A DNA stretch of 64,000 nt from Bacillota bacterium (GCA_023415575.1 JAEZKF010000028.1:62001-126000); one strand, 5' to 3'. Shown: positions 15,847 to 24,664, counted from the first letter of the stretch. Made by a program: numbers and translations. The notes: generated by a model not told the origin, from the sequence alone.

Positions 15847-16935
15847 ATGTATAATGTGTTGTTGGTGTTTAAAACAAAAAAAGAGTGTGAAAGCATTGTT
15901 GAGATGGAGGCATGGGAGAAGTTTGACTGTTTTAACATTGCTTTTCGAACCAAGTCAATTCCTGACGCGCTGGAATTCCTGATACATAACCCCGTTAGCC
16001 TTGTATTGTGTGATGTAAGTATCTCCGATATGGGCGGTATCACACTGCTCAAGGACATCAAAAAGAAAAATATGGCCGATGCGGTTATTCTATTTGCCTC
16101 CCGTGCGGATGCCCAGGCAGCAAGGCAAGGGCTTGCGTACGGTGCATTTGATTATGTGATAAAGCCGGTTGAGGAGTCGCGATTCGAAGACATTCTGCAG
16201 CGGGTAAAATGCTATCTTGATGATAAAAGGTCAAGCCGCGAACATATTGACAACCTTGTGCGCATTGTACTTGATAAGGTAGGTCACTATTACCCCAAGG
16301 CACAGATTGCGCAGATTGTAAACCATATTGGAATCGGTTACGCTGAGACAAGTGATGAAGCAATCTCCATGCTCAATCAAACACGCAGGGCACTGGATGA
16401 TGACTTTTATAAGGTTTCCTTTATCATTAGCCGCAGTATCCACGAGATTATCAGCAAGGTATTCAGCCAAAACAGCTGGTTGAATCAATTCCTATCCAAG
16501 CAGGAATTACTTGAGCTGAGTGCTGCAGAGTACAAAGATTTTGACTCGCTGGCAGCGATGGTGGTTCAGATTACCGACACCCTGTGCGGATGTATGCGCA
16601 ATCTTGCCTTAAAACACATCGAGAATCCAACCATCCAGCGCCTTGCTGATTATGTAACGGTAAACTTAGATAAGGAGCTTTCTCTGGAAAGTCTTGCTGA
16701 AAAGCTGTATATCAGCAAAACCTATCTAAGCGAGCTGTTCAAATCCAAAACAGGCTGTGCCATCACCGAGTACCTGACCAGAGTGAAGATGGAAAAGGCC
16801 CGCAATATCTTTATGGAGAAGCACCTAAAAACCAAAGAGGTTGCCTCCATGCTCGGCTACAAAGATTTCGTCTATTTTTCAAAAATCTATAAAAAGTATT
16901 GGGGAACGACACCGGGCCAGCTCAATAAAATATAA
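15847..16935 (+). CDS. AraC/YesN-type response regulator with an atypical receiver domain
   Basis: A 362-residue protein. The N-terminal about 125 residues have a receiver-like fold with phosphoacceptor candidate D56 (LVLCDVSISDMGG) and the conserved Lys in FDYVIKPVEE. The acidic pair normally seen near residues 8-10 is replaced by VFKTKKE, so Mg2+ binding and phosphorylation are doubtful. The C-terminal about 100 residues form an AraC double helix-turn-helix (LSLESLAEKLYISKTYLSELFKSKTG, then EVASMLGYKDFVYFSKIYKKYWGTTPGQ). No histidine kinase is adjacent; a chemoreceptor follows on the same strand after a terminator. Target genes are unknown. Confidence 0.87.
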   Translation: MYNVLLVFKTKKECESIVEMEAWEKFDCFNIAFRTKSIPDALEFLIHNPVSLVLCDVSISDMGGITLLKDIKKKNMADAVILFASRADAQAARQGLAYGAFDYVIKPVEESRFEDILQRVKCYLDDKRSSREHIDNLVRIVLDKVGHYYPKAQIAQIVNHIGIGYAETSDEAISMLNQTRRALDDDFYKVSFIISRSIHEIISKVFSQNSWLNQFLSKQELLELSAAEYKDFDSLAAMVVQITDTLCGCMRNLALKHIENPTIQRLADYVTVNLDKELSLESLAEKLYISKTYLSELFKSKTGCAITEYLTRVKMEKARNIFMEKHLKTKEVASMLGYKDFVYFSKIYKKYWGTTPGQLNKI

Positions 16936-16978
16936 ATAGCAAAAAATAACACAAAATTCCTAAAAATACATGACAGCT

Positions 16979-17021
16979 ATACTGAGTTTGGATTATAATA
17001 ATCTAAGCTCAGTATTTTTTT
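16979..17021 (+). terminator. Intrinsic terminator after the AraC-type regulator
   Basis: ATACTGAG pairs with CTCAGTAT, with an inner GATTAT/ATAATC stem, and is followed by T6. It separates the regulator from the chemoreceptor gene. Confidence 0.75.
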
Positions 17022-17070
17022 CTATAAAAAGTAATTGATGCACCGTATTCATTTGTAAGGAGTGTTAACA

Positions 17071-19029
17071 ATGAAGACAGTTGGCTCAAAATTAGCAGTA
17101 ATGACACTAATCAGCATTGCAATAACTGTGCTTATTGCAGTAGTCTTGATGTCTATTGGAAATAACATCATCATCAGCACGTTGCTGAAAAACCAAGTGA
17201 ATACGGCGATGATGGCATTTGAGTATCAATCAAATACTTGGAAATCAAAATCCCTGGCTTTGTCTGCAGAAATGGCGAATGATGCTGAGCTCGCAAGAGC
17301 TGTGGAATCTAAAAACACAGCCGCTGTCCTTGCGCGGGTTGCCAAGATAAAAGAAGAAGCATTAGATGAGGTCGATTTTATCACGGTAACCGATGCTAGC
17401 GGCCTTGTACTAGCACGCGGACACAGCAGCAAAACAGGGGATTCTATAGCGAGCCAGAGCAATATAGCAGCCGCAATTACAGGAGATACGGCAACGTATT
17501 TTGAAAAAGACACCGAGAGCAGACTTGCCCTTTATTCTGCTGTGCCGATAAAAAACACCTTGGGCAAGGTGGTAGGCGTGGTTTCCACTGGATACAACCT
17601 TGAAAACGAAAAGATGGTGGATGATTTAAAGCTTTTGACTGGCTGTGATTTTACCTTTTTTCTTGCTGATGAGCGCCTAAATACCACAATCACCATTGAT
17701 GAGGTCAGACAGGTTGGTACCAAGCTCAACGCTAAGATTGCGGATATTGTGCTCAACCAGCAGGAAACCTACTATGGAGATGCCACGATTCTTGAACAGC
17801 CTTATTATACCATCTATGTTCCCTTACTCGGACCGGACGGGGATGTTATCGGAATCATCTTTGCAGGTACACCGCTTAAGGAGATACAAAAAGGAGAAAG
17901 CCTGATTACGACGATTGTGCTTGCAAGCATTGCATTTATAACCGTCGGGCTAATCTTCCTGTTTATTGCTATTGTAAAAAGAATCATTTCCAAGCCCTTG
18001 AACAGTATGGCAAGAGTAGCAAATGAATTTGCCGCAGGAAACCTCCAGGTGGACTTCGAACAGCATTCCTCACAGGACGAGATCGGACAGCTATCCCGTG
18101 CCTTATCCTCTATTCAAGACACGTTAAAGCTTTACATACAGGACATCTCCGACCAGCTGGTGCGCATCTCGCAAGCAGATATATCATCAGAGATCACCCA
18201 GGAGTATATCGGCGATTTCAAACCGATTCAGGAAGCACTTAATACGATTTTAGCCGGTCTCAATGACCTCATGCAGCGCATCAACAGCTCAGCCAGTGAG
18301 GTGAATGCGGGGGCAATGCATATTGCGCAGGCAGCACAGAATATCTCTCAGGGTGCAACCCAGCAGGCGAGCTCTATTCAGGAGCTGAGTGCCGCGATTA
18401 CCGAGGTATCCGAGAAGATTCGAGAGAACGCACTCAGCGTTCGCGAGGCTGCTGAGTATGCGCAGAATGCCGGTGACAGAGTTCGCAAGAGCAATCTGGA
18501 GATGCAAAACCTCCAGCAGGCGATGGACAACATCGCGCAGTCCTCGGATGAGATTAGTAAGATTATCAAAATTATTAACGACATCGCCTTCCAGACCAAT
18601 ATCCTTGCCCTCAACGCAGCGGTAGAGGCAGCTAGGGCTGGCGCAGCAGGTAAGGGGTTCGCGGTTGTAGCAGATGAAGTGCGCAATCTGGCATCTAAAT
18701 CCGCTGAGGCTGCAAAACAGACTACCGATTTGATTGAACGTTCCGGTATTGCCGTGCAGGAGGGCGTCAAGATTGTCGGCAAAACCGCACGGCGACTCAG
18801 TGATGTTGAGGAAAAGACAGACCTTGTGGTACATAAGATGACTGAAGTGGACGAATCATCCTCCGCGCAGGCAACTGCAATGGCGCAGATTGCCGCCGGC
18901 ATTGAGCAGGTATCTGCCGTAGTTCAAAACAACTCGGCTACCGCACAGGAAAGTGCGGCCGCGAGCGAAGAGCTATCCGCTCAATCAGATGCGCTTCACA
19001 CGATTATCTCCGGCTTTCAGCTGCGTTAA
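17071..19029 (+). CDS. Methyl-accepting chemotaxis protein with Cache sensor domain
   Basis: Transmembrane chemoreceptor of about 652 residues. I choose ATG 17071 after TAAGGAG; a GTG nine bases upstream overlaps that site. TM1 lies near residues 10-35. An extracellular Cache-like sensor follows (about 36-275, with DFITVTDASGLVLARGHSSKTGDS and SAVPIKNTLGKVVGVVSTGYN). TM2 is near 285-310, then a HAMP region (RIISKPLNSMARVANEFAAGNL). The long cytoplasmic coiled coil contains the strictly conserved hairpin tip IAFQTNILALNAAVEAARAGAAGKGFAVVADEVRNLA. It senses an extracellular small molecule and signals to CheA/CheW, none of which are encoded in this window. Confidence 0.95.
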   Translation: MKTVGSKLAVMTLISIAITVLIAVVLMSIGNNIIISTLLKNQVNTAMMAFEYQSNTWKSKSLALSAEMANDAELARAVESKNTAAVLARVAKIKEEALDEVDFITVTDASGLVLARGHSSKTGDSIASQSNIAAAITGDTATYFEKDTESRLALYSAVPIKNTLGKVVGVVSTGYNLENEKMVDDLKLLTGCDFTFFLADERLNTTITIDEVRQVGTKLNAKIADIVLNQQETYYGDATILEQPYYTIYVPLLGPDGDVIGIIFAGTPLKEIQKGESLITTIVLASIAFITVGLIFLFIAIVKRIISKPLNSMARVANEFAAGNLQVDFEQHSSQDEIGQLSRALSSIQDTLKLYIQDISDQLVRISQADISSEITQEYIGDFKPIQEALNTILAGLNDLMQRINSSASEVNAGAMHIAQAAQNISQGATQQASSIQELSAAITEVSEKIRENALSVREAAEYAQNAGDRVRKSNLEMQNLQQAMDNIAQSSDEISKIIKIINDIAFQTNILALNAAVEAARAGAAGKGFAVVADEVRNLASKSAEAAKQTTDLIERSGIAVQEGVKIVGKTARRLSDVEEKTDLVVHKMTEVDESSSAQATAMAQIAAGIEQVSAVVQNNSATAQESAAASEELSAQSDALHTIISGFQLR

Positions 19030-19093
19030 CATAGCCAAAACCCTATCCCTTGTCATTGAGGGGTAAAGGCTACGAATCGTTTTATGAACCCAC

Positions 19094-19161
19094 AGTACCT
19101 TCCGGCATACAATGTATCAGGATAGATGGACGATTCTGATATGTGTATGCCGGGAGGTATT
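19094..19161 (+). promoter_or_regulatory. Long hairpin sequestering the ribosome-binding site of the patatin gene
   Basis: Bases 19094-19111 (AGTACCTTCCGGCATACA) pair with 19144-19161 over 18 continuous positions with two G-U pairs. An inner stem, TATCAGGAT with ATTCTGATA (19115-19123, 19133-19141), caps it. The Shine-Dalgarno GGGAGG (19152-19157) lies wholly in the 3' arm, and the stem runs into a short T-run (19160-19164), so it can act as a translational shut-off or as a terminator. Nothing in the stem matches a T-box or a riboswitch I know. Confidence 0.65.
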
Positions 19162-19166
19162 TTTCT

Positions 19167-20030
19167 ATGGGGTTTGGATTGGTGTTAGGCGGCGGGGGAA
19201 CGCGAGGAGCTGCACATGTCGGTGTGCTGCTTGCGCTGCATGAAGCACAGCTTATTCCACGCTCCATTGCGGGCACAAGCGCGGGTGCAATCGTTGCAGG
19301 GCTTTATGCTGCAGGTATCGAGCCTCTTATGCTCAAGGACATGGTCTACAATCTTGTGTATAACGGCAAGCAGCTGATGGATGTTGACTATCTTGGGATT
19401 GTAAAAGGCGTTTGGCAACTCGCTACGGGAAGGGAAGTGACCCTGACCGGACTAATGAAGGGCGAGAAGTTGTATGGGTACATATATCACTACACAAAGG
19501 ACAAAACGATGCGGGATGCTAAGATGCCCATTGTCATTCCGGCGGTTGATATGAACAGTGCGCGAACGGTTGCCTACACCGACCGTGCGGCGGGAAAGCC
19601 TGCGGTTACCGACGTCATCTGGCGCGACGATGTGTTGCTAGCACAGGCCTGCTCTGCGTCTGCAGCCGTGCCGATTGCGTTTCGCCCGCGCCGCTCGGGT
19701 AAGTATGTCCTGCTGGACGGGGGCCTGACCGATAACCTCCCCGTTTCGCTGCTTGCCGCAGCAGGGGAGACCAACATTCTGGCGGTAGACATCTCGGAAG
19801 CCTATGAGCCGCCGGAGAACGAGAATATCTTTGAACTTGCTTCCCATTCACTCTCTGTAATGGGACGAAGGCTGCGCCAGTGTTCATCGGCCGGAGAACG
19901 ATTATTGTTAAAGCCAAAGTTGCCTGAAAACGCCAAGTTCCTAGATTTCTCCCATATGATAAAGTGCATGCAGGCAGGCTATGAGGGGACAAAGAACATG
20001 ATGCCTGTTCTAAACTCTCTGCTTCGCTAA
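19167..20030 (+). CDS. Patatin-like phospholipase / serine esterase
   Basis: Acyl hydrolase of about 287 residues (RssA/YchK-type, COG1752). Visible are the oxyanion-hole GGGGTRG near residue 8, the nucleophile elbow GTSAGAIVAG and the catalytic Asp in LLDGGLTDNLPVS, with the spacing expected of a Ser-Asp dyad. I choose ATG 19167, 9 bases after GGGAGG; the frame extends to 19143 but that would place the start within the hairpin. There is no signal peptide, so it is probably cytosolic or membrane-peripheral. Physiological substrate unknown. Its ribosome-binding site is buried in the hairpin described separately. Confidence 0.92.
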   Translation: MGFGLVLGGGGTRGAAHVGVLLALHEAQLIPRSIAGTSAGAIVAGLYAAGIEPLMLKDMVYNLVYNGKQLMDVDYLGIVKGVWQLATGREVTLTGLMKGEKLYGYIYHYTKDKTMRDAKMPIVIPAVDMNSARTVAYTDRAAGKPAVTDVIWRDDVLLAQACSASAAVPIAFRPRRSGKYVLLDGGLTDNLPVSLLAAAGETNILAVDISEAYEPPENENIFELASHSLSVMGRRLRQCSSAGERLLLKPKLPENAKFLDFSHMIKCMQAGYEGTKNMMPVLNSLLR

Positions 20031-20040
20031 ACTCAAATCA

Positions 20041-20083
20041 AAGCACTCCAACAGACCAACTAGGGATTGTTTGAGTGCTTTTT
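20041..20083 (+). terminator. Intrinsic terminator after the patatin gene
   Basis: AAGCACTCCAACA pairs with TGTTTGAGTGCTT (one mismatch), followed by TTTTATC. Confidence 0.75.
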
Positions 20084-20224
20084 ATCTCTCATGGAAATAG
20101 ACAATCTTTAGAAACAACTTGATAAAGTGTAAAATATAATGTGTTTTTAGTTAAAGTAAGGTATACTATTATCATAAATCTAGATTTTTAAAGCCCATGT
20201 TATAACGAAAAGGGAAGGATTGCT

Positions 20225-21259
20225 ATGAAAAAGATTGCGTTTTTTGATGCAAAGCCCTACGACAAGATTTGGTTTGACCAATTAAAAGACCAATATGGGT
20301 TTAAGATTAAGTATTATGAAAACAAGCTCAATGAAGACACCGCAACCATGGCATCGGGCAGCGATGCGATTGTTGCGTTTGTCAACGACGATATCAACGC
20401 CCAGGTGATAGATTTTCTCAGTGAAAAAGGTATCAACATCATTGCCCTGCGCAGCGCGGGCTACAACAATGTGGACTTCAAGTCTGCATTTGGCAGGGTT
20501 CATGTGGTGCGCGTGCCGGCTTATTCCCCTTATGCGGTTGCGGAGCATGCGATGGCGCTGCTGCTCACGCTTAATAGGCATATCCACCGGGCTTATAACC
20601 GCACGCGCGATTATAACTTTAGTCTGAACGGTCTGACAGGCTTTGATTTACATGGAAAGACAGTCGGCGTAATAGGCACAGGAAAAATCGGACAGGTCTT
20701 TATTGATATCTGCAGGGGCTTTGGTATGCGCGTGATTGCATATGACCTTTATCCCGCCAAGGATAAAGGGATTGAGTATGTTTCGCTTGAGGAGTTGTTT
20801 ACCCAGTCCGATGTCATCTCACTGCACTGTCCATTAACCAAGGATACCCACCACCTACTCGATAGATATGCCTTCTCCCTGATGCATGACGGCGTTTACA
20901 TCATCAACACCTCAAGAGGCGCTCTTGTAGACAGCGAGGCCCTGCTTGAGGCCATCAAGAGCGGAAAGGTAGGCGGCGCGGGTCTGGATGTTTACGAGGA
21001 GGAATCTGACCTCTTCTTTGAGGATTTCTCTAACACCATCATTCAGGATGACGTGCTTGCGCGACTGGTTTCTATGCCCAATGTTATCGTCACCTCCCAT
21101 CAGGCGTTTCTAACTCAGGAAGCACTTCAAAACATTGCCCAAACCACACTGCAAAACCTCAAGGATTATTTTGATGACAAACCGCTCGATAACGAGATCT
21201 GCTATCAGTGCAACAGACGAGAGGCTTGTCCCAAAAAACAGGTAGGAAGATGCTTCTGA
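20225..21259 (+). CDS. D-2-hydroxyacid dehydrogenase (D-lactate dehydrogenase type) with Cys-rich tail
   Basis: NAD-dependent 2-hydroxyacid dehydrogenase of 344 residues, close in pattern to LdhA/VanH-like D-lactate dehydrogenases. Motifs: LRSAGYNNVDF (substrate Arg/Asn region), Rossmann VGVIGTGKIGQVF near residue 146, NTSRGALVDS with the catalytic Arg, YEEESDLFFEDFS, and SHQAFLTQEAL with the catalytic His. The start is ATG after AAGGGAAGGA. The C-terminus ends in CYQCNRREACPKKQVGRCF, a C-x2-C-x5-C-x7-C array not needed for the fold. Likely role: pyruvate to D-lactate, re-oxidising NADH. It is monocistronic or weakly linked to the next gene. Confidence 0.9.
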   Translation: MKKIAFFDAKPYDKIWFDQLKDQYGFKIKYYENKLNEDTATMASGSDAIVAFVNDDINAQVIDFLSEKGINIIALRSAGYNNVDFKSAFGRVHVVRVPAYSPYAVAEHAMALLLTLNRHIHRAYNRTRDYNFSLNGLTGFDLHGKTVGVIGTGKIGQVFIDICRGFGMRVIAYDLYPAKDKGIEYVSLEELFTQSDVISLHCPLTKDTHHLLDRYAFSLMHDGVYIINTSRGALVDSEALLEAIKSGKVGGAGLDVYEEESDLFFEDFSNTIIQDDVLARLVSMPNVIVTSHQAFLTQEALQNIAQTTLQNLKDYFDDKPLDNEICYQCNRREACPKKQVGRCF

Positions 21260-21310
21260 CAGAAGTGTTGTTGCAACCGACTCAGGCAACGATTAGGAAT
21301 TACAACCTAA

Positions 21311-22147
21311 ATGGAGAATCAGTATGGTCAGTATTTTACCGGGGGAGATGCATTCTATTGCACCGCTCTTTGCCGATATGCACGATACCTTAATCCTCTC
21401 CTGCTTGCAGGGACATATGGGTACAGCATGGCCGATGATAGTGTCTTTCCAACCTGTGCGATGCTAATAGTTGCAAACTTCTGTTATGTCGCCGGAGACC
21501 CGACAGCGAAAGAAGCACAAACACTCATCAAAAACCTGCCGCCGAGCGGGTATGGTAAGGGCGACTTATATGTAGTCCCACAAAATGAAAAATGGGTCCA
21601 ACTGCTGCTGTGCAAGCATCCAAACGCCATCACCATAACCAGATATGCCATCAAGCACGAAGGTGATATCTTTGACCGTGATAAGCTGCGCAGCATGATA
21701 CATAACATCTCAGCGGGCTTTCAGCTGCAACGTTTTGACGAACAGCTTTATAATCAAGCGATGGCAAACGACTGGTCCCGCGACTTATGTGGTCATTTTA
21801 ACGATGCGAGCGATTATCTAACACGGGGCAGGGGATTTTGCATCCTGTGTGACAATCATCTTGTCAGCGGCGCTTCCTCCTACACCATCTATGATGGCGG
21901 CATTGAGATTGAGATAGACACCCATAAGGACTTTAGGCGCAAGGGACTTGCCTTGGTGTTTGCTGCTGCCTTGATACTTGATTGCCTTGAAGCGGGCATC
22001 TATCCAAGCTGGGATGCGGCAAATCTCGCATCCGTCGCCTTGAGCGAAAAGCTTGGGTATCATTTCGACCGTGAATACAAGGCGTATTGCCTGCCGAGTG
22101 GCTCAGTGATACGGGATGACTCGCCGGTCTTTGAGGTGAAAGCATAG
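21311..22147 (+). CDS. GNAT family N-acetyltransferase (PF12746-like)
   Basis: A 278-residue protein with a divergent N-terminal GNAT-like half and a canonical C-terminal half. The acetyl-CoA loop appears as HKDFRRKGLALVFAAALI, followed by PSWDAANLASVALSEKLGYHF, the classic end of the fold. The arrangement (RYAIKH, FDRDKLRSM, then C-terminal GNAT) fits the two-domain GNAT acetyltransferase family. The ATG at 21311 has only a weak AGGA 12 bases upstream. It lies 51 bases after the D-lactate dehydrogenase, so it may be co-transcribed. The acceptor substrate cannot be predicted. Confidence 0.85.
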   Translation: MENQYGQYFTGGDAFYCTALCRYARYLNPLLLAGTYGYSMADDSVFPTCAMLIVANFCYVAGDPTAKEAQTLIKNLPPSGYGKGDLYVVPQNEKWVQLLLCKHPNAITITRYAIKHEGDIFDRDKLRSMIHNISAGFQLQRFDEQLYNQAMANDWSRDLCGHFNDASDYLTRGRGFCILCDNHLVSGASSYTIYDGGIEIEIDTHKDFRRKGLALVFAAALILDCLEAGIYPSWDAANLASVALSEKLGYHFDREYKAYCLPSGSVIRDDSPVFEVKA

Positions 22148-22148
22148 A

Positions 22149-22177
22149 AAAAGGCGGAGTGCTGCACTCCGCCTTTT
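22149..22177. terminator. Bidirectional terminator
   Basis: AAAAGGCGGAGTG and CACTCCGCCTTTT form a 13-bp perfect stem with a 3-base loop between convergent genes; A and T runs flank both sides. Confidence 0.9.
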
Positions 22178-22188
22178 AACTATTTTGA

Positions 22189-22908
22189 TTATGCGCAGGA
22201 AGGATTGAGTTTGACTAGGTTTTCAGAGGTAAACTTCATAAGCTCGTTTGCAATTAACCGGTACCCGTTTTCGTTGGGGTGAATGCCGTCCTCGCAGATG
22301 AGTGAGTCCTTATAATTACGCTTATCCAAAAAGGCAGAACGAACATCGACGTAAAGCGCACCCGTTTCATATGCAAGCTTGGTTGCGGCAAGCGAGTACA
22401 TCTCCTGATAGCGGTAAATCATCTGCACATCGCCCAAAAACCGCAGGATGTTCTGCGCGTTTAAGCCATTTCTGGTAATCCAGCGAAAGTAGCGCTCACC
22501 GTCAATGGGTGGCAGAGACATCACAACCGGGGTAATCCCGCACCGTTGAATGGATGTCAGCATATTGCGGTAGATTGATTCAAACCGCTGAAAAGGTGTG
22601 TGGGGCTCGTGGGGGGCATCCGGGTTTTGAGCAACGCGCTCCCAGTCAAAATCGCAGTCGTTGCCGCCGTACTCAAACAGCACAACGTCGCAGTTTAGCC
22701 CCTTTTCCATTGCTCGTGACAAAAGCTGCTGCCCCTTTTCGATGGTACAGCCAAACTTGGAGCGGTTGTTTACAACAAACCCGAGGCTATTGTAGAGCTG
22801 CTGGACATCGCCCTGCTTGAGCGGATAATAGCGGTTACTGTCCTTGTCAAGCAGGATACCCTTCATAATGGAATCCCCATATATCTGTATTTGCTTTGCG
22901 ATGCTCAT
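22189..22908 (-). CDS. SGNH/GDSL-type hydrolase
   Basis: Esterase/lipase-like protein of 239 residues. Block I is IYGDSIMKG (nucleophile Ser near residue 13), block III is YGGNDCDFD (oxyanion Gly/Asn) and block V is CEDGIHPNENGY (Asp and His of the triad). There is no signal peptide, so it is probably cytoplasmic. The start at 22908 follows AGGAGGGG. The downstream neighbour on the same strand is transcribed first (DegV gene at 22941-23810), and the 32-base gap suggests an operon. The substrate is unknown; relatives remove acyl or acetyl groups from lipids, carbohydrates or CoA thioesters. Confidence 0.9.
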   Translation of the reverse strand: MSIAKQIQIYGDSIMKGILLDKDSNRYYPLKQGDVQQLYNSLGFVVNNRSKFGCTIEKGQQLLSRAMEKGLNCDVVLFEYGGNDCDFDWERVAQNPDAPHEPHTPFQRFESIYRNMLTSIQRCGITPVVMSLPPIDGERYFRWITRNGLNAQNILRFLGDVQMIYRYQEMYSLAATKLAYETGALYVDVRSAFLDKRNYKDSLICEDGIHPNENGYRLIANELMKFTSENLVKLNPSCA

Positions 22909-22940
22909 TGCTCACCCCTCCTATAAGGATTTATCCTATA

Positions 22941-23810
22941 TCAGCGCTCGGTGCCAAAGAAAAACAATGCTACGGTTCCGGGACCCGAATGTGCGCCGAT
23001 AACAGGGTCAACGTAGTTTATCAGAATATCTTTTACGCCAAGACGTCGCCGAATCTCGCTTGCAACATACTCGGCATCTTCTATGCAATCGCCATGCGAG
23101 ATAAATACGGTCTGATTTTGAGGCTCGATTGCGGTCTCCTCCATATGGTCAACCAGCATATCAAGCGAGCGCTTGCGGCCGCGTGTTTTCTCCACAAGCT
23201 TTAATCGGCCTTCGTTGTCCATGTGCATAATCGGCTTAACACCCAATATCGTTCCAAGTACCGCAGCACTGCCCGATACCCGTCCGCCACGCTTTAAGAA
23301 GAACAGGTCATCCACGGTAAACCAGTGGCATAGGTGAAGTCTGTTATCCAACACCCACTGGTACACCTCGCCTATGTCCTTGCCCTCTTCGCGCAGCTTA
23401 GCTGCCTGATAGACCAAAAGACCTTCACCCATAGACGCGCCCAGCGTGTCGACGGCAAGAATCGTTCGGTCGGGATACGCACTCTTTAAGTCATCCAAAA
23501 CCATTGCCGCAGCCTGATAGCTGCCGCTAAGTGCAGAGGAAAAGCCGATGTACAAAAGATCGTTTCCCCTTTTTAAGATGTCCTCAAAAATAGGGGAACA
23601 TACATTGATATCGATTAAAGTAGTGGTAATCTCTTCTTTGTTGCGCATCATGGTATAGAATTGCTTTAAATCGGTTTTTTTGCCCTTCTCGTAGCTGTAA
23701 TATTCCTTACCGCTAACCCGAAACATGAGCGATAGGATATGCAGCCCGTAGCGGTCAATCAGTTCATCGGTTAGGTTGCTGGAGGAATCGGTAACAATCT
23801 CAAATGGCAT
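22941..23810 (-). CDS. DegV family fatty-acid-binding protein
   Basis: A protein of about 289 residues with the DegV opening MPFEIVTDSSSNLTDE, TTTLIDINVCSPIFEDIL, LYIGFSSALSGSYQAA and the C-terminal GPGTVALFFFGTER. DegV/FakB proteins bind a fatty acid and present it to the kinase FakA for phosphorylation. I choose the ATG at 23810, with GGAGGG upstream, over an in-frame start 33 bases earlier. It is the first gene of a two-gene unit with the SGNH hydrolase. A link between fatty-acid handling and an esterase is suggestive but unproven. Confidence 0.92.
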   Translation of the reverse strand: MPFEIVTDSSSNLTDELIDRYGLHILSLMFRVSGKEYYSYEKGKKTDLKQFYTMMRNKEEITTTLIDINVCSPIFEDILKRGNDLLYIGFSSALSGSYQAAAMVLDDLKSAYPDRTILAVDTLGASMGEGLLVYQAAKLREEGKDIGEVYQWVLDNRLHLCHWFTVDDLFFLKRGGRVSGSAAVLGTILGVKPIMHMDNEGRLKLVEKTRGRKRSLDMLVDHMEETAIEPQNQTVFISHGDCIEDAEYVASEIRRRLGVKDILINYVDPVIGAHSGPGTVALFFFGTER

Positions 23811-23903
23811 AAAAAGTATACCCTCCTGTTCACATCTTATCATCTAGTATTTAAAACTAGAATAACACTTAAGGTTCACTATGTCAAGCGTTTAGGGGTA
23901 CTA

Positions 23904-23932
23904 TTGAACTTATTTTGCTTTTATGATAAAAT
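23904..23932 (+). promoter_or_regulatory. Promoter of the DUF1836 gene
   Basis: TTGAAC (23904-23909), 17-base spacer, TAAAAT (23927-23932) with extended -10 TGA, 91 bases before the start codon. Confidence 0.55.
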
Positions 23933-24022
23933 AGTATGCATAAAATGGACATATCAGATTGTCCCAATACACAGTAGCGTTTTGGTTCACCACAACATCT
24001 GCTGCCAAAGGAGTGCCTTAGC

Positions 24023-24619
24023 TTGGAAAATAAGCTTGAACAGGAGCTCTTGAATTGGACGAATGAAATCGTTACGTTTCATCTTCCGCGTTGGTCGGAG
24101 CTGCCTGAGATTGACCTGTATATGGATCAGGTTATTGTCTTTACAGAACGTATCTTTTCACGTTTTCCCGGTGGATATGTAGGCAAACTCATTACGCCGT
24201 CCATTATCAACAATTATGTGAAGCTCGGCATTATCCCTCAGCCGGTAAAAAAGAAATATTCACGCACCCACATTGCGTATTTGATGATGATTTGCCTCTT
24301 AAAGCAGGCCTTGCCCATCTCAGCCATAACCGATTTAATTACGTATCAGCTTGAGACCTCCTCCATCATGGAGGTATATGACCGCTTTTGCGAGGTTCAG
24401 GAGCAATCCACAAGAGCGGTCGTAGAAACGGCACAGAACGATTACTTTAATGCGGACAAAAACCCGCAATCCCTTCTGGAGCTTACCTTAAAGATGGCGG
24501 CATCGGCAAACTCTAATAAGTTCTTTGCCGAGAAGGTCATTTGCTTGAAGCGCGAAAAAGAACTTACTGAAAAATCAGAGAATGAAGAGCCCGAAGATAA
24601 AAAAGCTAAATCAAAGTAG
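24023..24619 (+). CDS. DUF1836 domain protein
   Basis: A 198-residue protein beginning at TTG, nine bases after AAAGGAG. It matches the DUF1836 family: LPRWSELPEIDLYMDQVIVFTER, LITPSIINNYVKLGIIPQPVKKKYSRTHIAYLMMICLLKQ. The middle segment resembles a MerR-like winged helix (TPSxINNYVKLG-x-x-PxP), so DNA binding is likely. The C-terminal 40 residues are charged and low-complexity, ending in a Lys-rich tail. It is monocistronic, with its own promoter and a strong terminator. Role unknown. Confidence 0.88.
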   Translation: MENKLEQELLNWTNEIVTFHLPRWSELPEIDLYMDQVIVFTERIFSRFPGGYVGKLITPSIINNYVKLGIIPQPVKKKYSRTHIAYLMMICLLKQALPISAITDLITYQLETSSIMEVYDRFCEVQEQSTRAVVETAQNDYFNADKNPQSLLELTLKMAASANSNKFFAEKVICLKREKELTEKSENEEPEDKKAKSK

Positions 24620-24659
24620 AAAACAACACCCTGCCAAGTAAATGGCAGGGTGTTGTTTT
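24620..24659. terminator. Bidirectional terminator
   Basis: A 17-bp perfect stem (AAAACAACACCCTGCCA with TGGCAGGGTGTTGTTTT) with a 6-base loop lies between convergent genes. Confidence 0.9.
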
Positions 24660-24664
24660 GCATA

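Noticed and set aside
18289..18902. Two long antisense frames opposite the chemoreceptor signalling domain
   Set aside because: The sense strand carries the invariant chemoreceptor hairpin tip; the antisense frames have no start signals.
19094..19170. T-box or known riboswitch before the patatin gene
   Set aside because: No AGGGUGGNACCGCG T-box sequence and no metabolite-riboswitch consensus is present; only the hairpin itself can be supported.
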